A stretch of 8,131 nt of DNA, taken from the NCBI GenBank assembly GCA_946480525.1, contig CAMLLA010000179.1:1-8131 (forward strand), in the 5' to 3' direction. The stretch is from an uncultured Asticcacaulis sp. Its GTDB lineage: Bacteria; Pseudomonadota; Alphaproteobacteria; Caulobacterales; Caulobacteraceae. Position 1 is the stretch's first letter. Each line of letters begins with the position of its first letter. Made by a program: the position numbers and the translations under genes. Positions 1 to 3,599 of the stretch are shown here, piece after piece. A model generated the notes under the pieces. That model was given only the letters and a program-made list of their open reading frames with translations, did no database searches and had not been told where the DNA came from.

Positions 1-1
1 C

Positions 2-124
2 ATGATCCTGTCGTGCGATCGTGACGCGGCGTTCAAGGCCATCAACAAGCTGATGAGCAGTTCCAACGGCAGCCTGCGCAGCGAGATCCTGTCGCTGGCG
101 CGGAAGCTGGATATCGACCTGTAG
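2..124 (+). CDS. 3' end of an unidentified gene (partial)
   Basis: An open frame enters from the left edge and stops at TAG (122-124). It encodes 40 residues beginning MILSCDRDAAFKAINK and ending LARKLDIDL. The first visible codon is ATG, but there is no upstream sequence in which to judge a ribosome site, and the composition (soluble, charged, probably helical) fits the C-terminal end of a longer protein. I do not recognise the family. No terminator hairpin follows before the next gene, whose coding start is 127 bases downstream. The frame is open and GC-rich at third positions, which supports real coding. Confidence 0.55.
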   Translation: MILSCDRDAAFKAINKLMSSSNGSLRSEILSLARKLDIDL

Positions 125-146
125 ATTTGTGCCCGGGCCTCCGGCT

Positions 147-174
147 TTGACAAGCGGCACTCACCTGTTACACC
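147..174 (+). promoter_or_regulatory. Weak candidate promoter for the lipoprotein gene
   Basis: A perfect TTGACA (147-152) is followed after 16 bases by TACACC (169-174), a poor -10 match. It lies just after the stop of the upstream gene and about 75 bases before the lipoprotein start. The -35 is convincing and the -10 is not. Confidence 0.25.
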
Positions 175-194
175 TTACCCTGTTATTTACCGTC

Positions 195-237
195 GCAACG
201 TCCAGCGGATGCCGCCGCATGCTTGTCCGGACGTTGC
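195..237 (+). repeat. Leader hairpin just upstream of the lipoprotein ribosome site
   Basis: Perfect 9-bp inverted repeat: GCAACGTCC (195-203) and GGACGTTGC (229-237), with a 25-base loop that itself holds a GCGG/CCGC mini-stem. The 3' arm ends only three bases before the GGGGAGG ribosome site (241-247), so folding could influence access to it. It is not a terminator, because no T-run follows. Confidence 0.45.
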
Positions 238-240
238 CTG

Positions 241-247
241 GGGGAGG
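241..247 (+). promoter_or_regulatory. Ribosome binding site fixing the lipoprotein start at 252
   Basis: GGGGAGG lies four bases before ATG 252. It is the only good Shine-Dalgarno in this stretch and decides against the longer reading of the same frame from 129, which would bury the signal peptide inside the protein. Confidence 0.75.
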
Positions 248-251
248 TTAC

Positions 252-722
252 ATGAAAATCCTGAAAACGCTGGCGGTCCTGCCGCTGATGATCCTGCTCA
301 GCCAGTGTGAGCAGAAACCTGGCGGGCCATCGCCCTATGCTTTCGACCTGACGCTTGAGGTCACGCCCGCGGCCGCGGAGCTGATGAAGGCGAAGAACAG
401 CCATTTCGTCGTTGCAGCATCGTATTTCGGCCGGCCCAGGCCGGAGACGCGCGCCCAGGCCAATGCCCAGGGGCGCATCAAGCTGGGCTACGAACAGATC
501 GGCATGGTGCCCGGCGCCACCAAGGTCCACCTGCCGGCTGCGAATTTCGACACCCGCAAGCTCGGTGCGATCAATGGCGACCCGCAGGTCATGGTTATCA
601 TCTTTTCGGCCGCCGAAGTGGGGGCGCGCGACGACTTGATTCATTGCAAGACCTATTTCGGCATCATCAAGACGGCCCAGACGCAGCCGCCGGTCGTGGC
701 CTGCGACGTCAACCGGCCCTGA
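252..722 (+). CDS. Small predicted lipoprotein of unknown function
   Basis: Encodes 156 residues. The N-terminus (MKILKT, then a hydrophobic run to about residue 16) ends in LLSQC, giving a probable lipobox with the lipidated cysteine at C19. Q at -1 is an unusual residue there, so type I export or a weak lipobox is possible. The mature part is about 138 residues, looks beta-rich (AFDLTLEVTP, HFVVAASYFG, QVMVIIFSAAE) and carries two further cysteines, C132 and C151, near the C-terminus that could form a disulfide. No enzymatic motif or named family is recognisable. The start at 252 is supported by a strong ribosome site; the in-frame ATGs upstream have none and would place the signal sequence internally. 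A hairpin follows the stop and a strong terminator lies at 831-876, so the gene is probably the last or only one of its transcript. Likely location is the periplasmic face of inner or outer membrane. Confidence 0.75.
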   Translation: MKILKTLAVLPLMILLSQCEQKPGGPSPYAFDLTLEVTPAAAELMKAKNSHFVVAASYFGRPRPETRAQANAQGRIKLGYEQIGMVPGATKVHLPAANFDTRKLGAINGDPQVMVIIFSAAEVGARDDLIHCKTYFGIIKTAQTQPPVVACDVNRP

Positions 723-727
723 GCATC

Positions 728-781
728 GCGCGTATTCTGCGTAAGCCGGGAGTTGCGATTCCAGGCTTACGCTTAACGCGC
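728..781. repeat. Long imperfect hairpin after the lipoprotein gene
   Basis: GCGTAAGCC (739-747) pairs perfectly with GGCTTACGC (764-772). The stem gains two further GC pairs inside if one A bulges, and an outer stem GCGCGT (728-733)/ACGCGC (776-781) closes it. It starts six bases after the lipoprotein stop codon. No T-run follows, so it is better read as a 3'-end stabilising structure or a small dispersed repeat than as an intrinsic terminator. Confidence 0.5.
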
Positions 782-785
782 CATT

Positions 786-805
786 AACTGACACCGATGT
801 CAGTT
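786..805. repeat. 8-bp perfect inverted repeat containing TGAC-N6-GTCA
   Basis: AACTGACA (786-793) and TGTCAGTT (798-805) around a CCGA loop. As RNA it is a compact hairpin; as DNA it contains the TGAC-N6-GTCA palindrome that also occurs at 1070-1083 and 2668-2681. Confidence 0.5.
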
Positions 806-830
806 TCGTGTCGAATTTTCAGACAAGAAA

Positions 831-876
831 AAGCCCGCTCAGGGGGGATAACGACCTGGCGGGCTTCTTTGTTTTT
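831..876 (+). terminator. Strong intrinsic terminator, probably bidirectional
   Basis: AAGCCCGC (831-838) pairs with GCGGGCTT (859-866), with an inner CAGG (840-843)/CCTG (855-858) helix after one bulged T. On the + strand it is followed by CTTTGTTTTT (867-876), a classic termination tract, and would end the lipoprotein transcript. On the - strand the stem is followed by TTTCTT (830-825), so it can also stop transcripts coming from hisS or from the candidate small RNA. Its position between convergent genes fits this double role. Confidence 0.85.
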
Positions 877-882
877 AAAGCG

Positions 883-935
883 AGCGTTTCCTCCCCGAAA
901 CGCTGGAACTGACCTCTCTCTTCGGGGGAGGTTCC
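883..935. repeat. Two adjacent hairpins in the convergent intergenic region
   Basis: AGCGTTTC (883-890) pairs perfectly with GAAACGCT (897-904) across a CTCCCC loop. Directly abutting it, GGAA (905-908)/TTCC (932-935) plus CCTC (913-916)/GAGG (928-931) form a second, bulged hairpin. Back-to-back stems next to a terminator stem are the main reason to suspect a structured RNA here. Confidence 0.55.
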
Positions 936-950
936 GTTCTCATGACGGGG

Positions 951-979
951 ATATAGCCGGCTTTTTAAAAGGCGGTCAA
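951..979 (-). promoter_or_regulatory. Candidate promoter for the minus-strand small RNA
   Basis: On the minus strand TTGACC (979-974) is followed after 17 bases by CTATAT (956-951), or after 18 by TATATC (955-950). This matches a housekeeping promoter at five of six -35 positions. Start of transcription would be near 944. Confidence 0.4.
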
Positions 980-1068
980 CTCATTTTATAAGATTGCGTC
1001 AAAATTTTTTTCAGTTTTTTTCGACTATGCAAACGATGCGCAAAACGGTGTCCGGATATGTCCATATT

Positions 1069-1098
1069 TTGACAACGTTGTCAGGCCATATTTATTAT
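1069..1098 (+). promoter_or_regulatory. Perfect palindrome with promoter-like pair at the hisS 3' end
   Basis: TGACAACGTTGTCA (1070-1083) is a perfect 14-bp palindrome covering the hisS stop codon. It overlaps TTGACA (1069-1074), a perfect -35, followed after 18 bases by TATTAT (1093-1098), five of six for a -10. If active it would make RNA antisense to hisS, with the palindrome as a possible operator. Confidence 0.35.
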
Positions 1099-2553
1099 GG
1101 ATTTCAAGTGGTTGATGGCTTCTTGACGGGGCAGTGTGACCTGTCCGGGACGGGCTTCTCGCCATTGCTGATTGTCACTTATTTGTAACGCTGCCTGCCG
1201 TCCGGCGTCCAGGTCCTTGATGGTCACAGTGCCGTTTGCCAGCTCATCGCCGCCCAGCATGACAGCAGCCGGGGAGATGCGGCGATCGGCATATTTCATC
1301 TGGGCCTTCATGCCCGAACGGCCGACGTAAACCTCTGCCGGAATGCCCGCCGCGCGGATCTCGGCGGCCAGCTTGAAGTACTCGCCCATATCGCTGTCCG
1401 AGAAGGCGATGATAACGACTGGGCCACGTGCGCGGATGGTATTGCTGTCGCCTGCCAGGGCCAGGGCGGCCGCCAGACGCGACACCCCGAATGAGAAGCC
1501 CGTTGCCGGGGTCTTTTCGCCGGTAAAGCGCGCCACCAGGTCGTCGTAGCGCCCGCCGCCGCCGACGCTGCCGAACTGAACCAGGTTGCCCTTTTCGTCG
1601 CGCGTCTCGAGCAGTAGTTCGGCCTCGAACACCGGGCCGGTGTAATATTCCAGGCCGCGCACAATGCCAGGGTCGAAGACCGCTCCGGCTTCGTCGACGC
1701 CCATGGCCGCCAGCGCCGTGCCGATGCGACCGAGGTCCTCGACGCCGGCCAGACCTTCAGCTGAGTTGGCCAGCACGTTGGCCAGCCGGTTGAGGACTTC
1801 GGAACGGGTGTCCGCGCCGCCGGCCGACACGAAATCGAGCACGGGCTGGATGGCCGACGCCGCCAGGCCGGCGCCCTTGGTAAAGTCGCCGCTTTCGTCC
1901 TTGCGGCCGGCGCCCAGAAGCAGTTCCACGCCGGGCAGGCCGAAGCGGTCGAGCTTGTCGATGGCGCGCAGCACGCCCAGTTGCTGAACGGGATCGACGA
2001 CGCCCAGCGAGGTGAGGAGGCCGTTCAGCAGCTTGCGGTTATTGATGCGGATGCGGGTCGGGATGTCCAGCGCCTTGAAGCCCGTGACGGCAAGCGCGAT
2101 GACCTCCGCGTCGGCCTCCGGACGATCCGAGCCGACGATGTCGGCGTCGCATTGCATGAACTCGCGCAGGCGGCCGGGACCGGGCTTTTCATTGCGCCAC
2201 ACCGGGCCGTAGGCATAGCGGCGGTAGGGCTTGGGCAGGGTTTCCCAGTTCTGGGCGGCGAAGCGCGCCAGCGGCGCGGTCAGGTCGTAGCGCAGCGCCA
2301 TCCACTGATCGTCGTCGTCCTGCAACGCGAAGACGCCGACATTGGGCCGGTCGGAGTCGGGCAGGAACTTGCCGAGCGCATCGGCGTATTCGAAGGCCGG
2401 CGTCTGCAGCGCTTCGAAACCGAAGGATTCGTAGACCTTCGACACCGTTTCGATCAGCCGGCGCTCGATGGCAATCTGGGCATTGCGTTTGTCTATGAAG
2501 CCGCGCGGGCTGCGGGCTTCGGGACGGAAGGGGGTGTCTGGGTTCTCGGTCAT
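1081..2553 (-). CDS. hisS: Histidyl-tRNA synthetase
   Basis: Class II aminoacyl-tRNA synthetase that joins histidine to tRNA-His using ATP in the cytoplasm. Counting 490 residues from ATG 2553, the catalytic core shows RYDLTAP (88-94), motif 2 as WRNEKPGPGRLREFMQ (119-134), the glycine-rich GGGGRYDDL (331-339), the histidine-specific RGLEYYTGPVFE (299-310) and motif 3 as GFSFGVSRLA (352-361). The anticodon-binding domain follows from about 376. These signatures separate it from the HisZ paralogue, which lacks the histidine-specific motifs. Motif 2 is the alphaproteobacterial form. An upstream in-frame GTG at 2574 would add seven residues, but neither start has a Shine-Dalgarno; ATG 2553 is preferred because a promoter would place the transcript start almost on it. 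The gene is divergent from the microprotein gene and convergent with the lipoprotein gene, and no histidine biosynthesis gene is adjacent. Confidence 0.95.
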   Translation of the reverse strand: MTENPDTPFRPEARSPRGFIDKRNAQIAIERRLIETVSKVYESFGFEALQTPAFEYADALGKFLPDSDRPNVGVFALQDDDDQWMALRYDLTAPLARFAAQNWETLPKPYRRYAYGPVWRNEKPGPGRLREFMQCDADIVGSDRPEADAEVIALAVTGFKALDIPTRIRINNRKLLNGLLTSLGVVDPVQQLGVLRAIDKLDRFGLPGVELLLGAGRKDESGDFTKGAGLAASAIQPVLDFVSAGGADTRSEVLNRLANVLANSAEGLAGVEDLGRIGTALAAMGVDEAGAVFDPGIVRGLEYYTGPVFEAELLLETRDEKGNLVQFGSVGGGGRYDDLVARFTGEKTPATGFSFGVSRLAAALALAGDSNTIRARGPVVIIAFSDSDMGEYFKLAAEIRAAGIPAEVYVGRSGMKAQMKYADRRISPAAVMLGGDELANGTVTIKDLDAGRQAALQISDNQQWREARPGQVTLPRQEAINHLKSIINMA

Positions 2554-2559
2554 GCGGGC

Positions 2560-2588
2560 GCGATAGACTATCACGGTAAAAGTGACAA
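2560..2588 (-). promoter_or_regulatory. Candidate hisS promoter giving a leaderless mRNA
   Basis: On the minus strand TTGTCA (2588-2583) is followed after 17 bases by TATCGC (2565-2560). Transcription seven bases further starts at about 2553, the A of the preferred ATG. This would explain the lack of any ribosome site. The -10 is only a partial match. Confidence 0.35.
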
Positions 2589-2667
2589 CTGAAATTGCCG
2601 CGATAGAGGCTCCAGAACAGCGCTAACGCTTCTCCTGAAAGGGGAAATTCAGAAAACGCAGGTATAT

Positions 2668-2681
2668 TGACACCCGCGTCA
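2668..2681. promoter_or_regulatory. Operator-like inverted repeat in the hisS/microprotein divergent region
   Basis: TGAC-ACCCGC-GTCA, extending to TTGAC/GTCAA arms at 2667-2682. It sits six bases upstream of the -35 of the microprotein promoter and contains a second TTGACA (2667-2672) that pairs after 17 bases with GACAAT (2690-2695). That makes it either an operator, an upstream tandem promoter, or both. Confidence 0.4.
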
Positions 2682-2687
2682 AAAAAG

Positions 2688-2716
2688 CTGACAATGTGGC
2701 GGGGAGGTGTTATGAT
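2688..2716 (+). promoter_or_regulatory. Promoter of the microprotein gene
   Basis: CTGACA (2688-2693), 17-base spacer, then TATGAT (2711-2716) with an extended TG at 2708-2709. Each hexamer matches five of six consensus bases. Transcription would begin near 2723, leaving a leader of about 22 bases that carries the ribosome site. Confidence 0.6.
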
Positions 2717-2732
2717 TAAGGCCACCTAAAAC

Positions 2733-2740
2733 AAGGAGGA
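2733..2740 (+). promoter_or_regulatory. Near-perfect ribosome binding site
   Basis: AAGGAGGA ends four bases before ATG 2745. It is the best Shine-Dalgarno in the window and is strong support that the 57-codon frame after it is translated. Confidence 0.75.
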
Positions 2741-2744
2741 AGTT

Positions 2745-2918
2745 ATGTCTAAGCGTTCTCATGCTGCCGAGACTTTTTCTCATTTTGTCATCGCGCTGAT
2801 TGGTGCGACAGTGATTATCGGCGGCGCGGCCTGGGCCTTTATGGCGTTTGACAACGGCGGTTGCTCGGGCGGCATCGAATGCCGTACGCCGGAACAGATG
2901 GCGCAGGTCAACTACTAA
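2745..2918 (+). CDS. 57-residue single-pass membrane microprotein
   Basis: A short gene encoding 57 residues, beginning MSKRSHAAETF and ending QMAQVNY, stop TAA 2916-2918. Residues 13-35 form one hydrophobic helix with GxxxG-like small-residue spacing (IGATVIIGGAAWAF). The basic N-terminus (K3, R4) predicts an inside N-terminus and a short periplasmic tail, residues 36-57, holding two cysteines C40 and C46 in a GGC-SGG-IEC context that could form a small disulfide loop. A strong promoter and an AAGGAGGA ribosome site precede it, which makes translation likely despite the size. No family is recognised. The next gene starts 121 bases later with no clear terminator between, so co-transcription is possible. 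A role as a membrane anchor, complex subunit or redox-responsive peptide can only be guessed. Confidence 0.75.
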   Translation: MSKRSHAAETFSHFVIALIGATVIIGGAAWAFMAFDNGGCSGGIECRTPEQMAQVNY

Positions 2919-2962
2919 ACCGTCACGGGCTTTGTGGCGCGTCAGCCGGGAAAGCAGGCGCG

Positions 2963-2985
2963 CCGTTAACTCTGCCATTTAACGG
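2963..2985. repeat. Short inverted repeat between the two small exported-protein genes
   Basis: CCGTTAA (2963-2969) and TTAACGG (2979-2985) around a nine-base loop. No useful T-run follows, so it is at best a weak terminator or a processing site. Confidence 0.3.
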
Positions 2986-3039
2986 ATTATTGGCCGGGAT
3001 ATTGCATGATGCGGGCAGGTCCGATGCGGAGTGCCCAAC

Positions 3040-3549
3040 ATGAAACACATTGTTTTGACTATCTTGTTGTGTGTTTCACTGTCCGGTCAGGGCCTGGCCG
3101 GTCAGGCCGTCGCCGAGCCGGTAGAGCCGGTAGAGCCGGTGAGCCTGCTTGTGCAGGAGCCATTTTATTCCAGCATTGTCGCTGACGCTACGCGGTTGCG
3201 CGCCGAAACCGAAAGCTTTGCCGCCCGCCCGTCCCTGCAATGGCTGAAGAGCCCGCATTTCCGCAACTATGCCGAAGCCATTACCGAGCTGGCGGCGCGC
3301 GACATGAAGGGGCACGATGATCTCAAGGCGCGCGGCACCGACAGCGATCTCAAATGCATCCTTAAAGGCGTGTCGATCGACCTGCGCCTGAAGCTCGATG
3401 CCATGCGTTCGGCGCGGACGGACCGTGACCTGGGCGTGGTTCTGCAAGATATGACACTGCTGCTGGACGACAATATCGATGTCGTCTCGACCCCCGCCAC
3501 AGCCGTGTCCGGACTGGACTGCGTCATCGAATTCGGACCGGACGCGTAA
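3040..3549 (+). CDS. Secreted protein of unknown function with an EPV repeat
   Basis: Encodes 169 residues from ATG 3040, which has CGGAG (3027-3031) at a workable distance; the in-frame GTG at 3031 overlaps that site and is less likely. The N-terminus (MKHIVLTILLCVSLSG) is a signal peptide, with probable cleavage after AVA at residue 25, or after GLA at 20. The mature protein opens with three tandem EPV units (26-34), then appears alpha-helical and charged (for example TRLRAETESFAARPSLQWL and LRLKLDAMRSARTDRDLGVVL). Apart from C11 in the signal it has two cysteines, C106 and C161, which could pair in the periplasm. I recognise no family or active site. Its stop lies eight bases from the convergent stop of the DsbD/ScsB gene. 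It may share a transcript with the microprotein gene upstream. Confidence 0.75.
   Translation: MKHIVLTILLCVSLSGQGLAGQAVAEPVEPVEPVSLLVQEPFYSSIVADATRLRAETESFAARPSLQWLKSPHFRNYAEAITELAARDMKGHDDLKARGTDSDLKCILKGVSIDLRLKLDAMRSARTDRDLGVVLQDMTLLLDDNIDVVSTPATAVSGLDCVIEFGPDA
3115..3141 (+). repeat. Three tandem 9-base units encoding EPV-EPV-EPV
   Basis: GAGCCGGTA (3115-3123), GAGCCGGTA (3124-3132) and GAGCCGGTG (3133-3141). The unit is a multiple of three, so copy-number change would keep frame and only lengthen the proline-rich start of the mature secreted protein. Confidence 0.85.
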
Positions 3550-3599
3550 GGCGGCAGTTACCTGGCGCCGTCCTTCAGCATCCTGATCACTGCCGCCTT
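3548..3599. terminator. 11-bp inverted repeat across two convergent stop codons
   Basis: AAGGCGGCAGT (3548-3558) pairs perfectly with ACTGCCGCCTT (3589-3599), with a 30-base loop that holds a GGCGCC palindrome. It contains both the end of the secreted-protein gene and the last codons of the DsbD/ScsB gene. With only eight bases between the two stops this is the only structure available to end either transcript, but there is no T-run on either side, so intrinsic termination would be weak. Confidence 0.4.

Larger units (their letters stand above)
824..944 (-). ncRNA. Candidate small RNA, about 120 nt
   Basis: Read on the minus strand, a promoter-like pair (979-951) is followed by two stem-loops (935-905 and 904-883), a short A/U-rich single strand (CTTTAAAAACAAAG) and a terminator stem with a T-rich end (866-825). 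This order of promoter, stem-loops and intrinsic terminator is what an independent small RNA looks like, and the U-rich tail resembles an Hfq-binding end. The alternative is that it is merely the structured 3' untranslated region of hisS, whose transcript would run through it. I cannot assign it to a known RNA family. Both ends are estimates. Confidence 0.4.
723..1080. other. Gene-free convergent intergenic region (358 bases)
   Basis: This stretch separates the ends of the lipoprotein gene and hisS. It holds, in order, the 728-781 hairpin, the 786-805 inverted repeat, the bidirectional terminator, two more hairpins, a minus-strand promoter candidate and T-rich runs (1004-1011 and 1015-1021). 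Short open frames across it (797-991, 994-1188) have no ribosome site and cross the structured elements, so I do not call them genes. Confidence 0.6.

Noticed and set aside
129..251. N-terminal extension of the lipoprotein frame
   Set aside because: It would place a lipoprotein signal sequence 41 residues inside the protein and has no ribosome site, while ATG 252 has a strong one.
797..991. 64-codon + strand frame after the lipoprotein gene
   Set aside because: It crosses the terminator and two hairpins, has no ribosome site and has no protein-like composition.
994..1188. 64-codon + strand frame overlapping the hisS 3' end
   Set aside because: No ribosome site, low-complexity T-rich start, and half of it is antisense to hisS.
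1981..2592. 203-codon + strand frame opposite hisS
   Set aside because: Typical antisense shadow of a high-GC gene; hisS is unambiguous on the other strand.
2712..2729. Five-codon reading frame (MIKAT) with GGGGAGG upstream, resembling a leader peptide
   Set aside because: Its ATG lies inside the -10 hexamer TATGAT of the best promoter, so it would not be in the main transcript. It would be relevant only if an upstream start is used.
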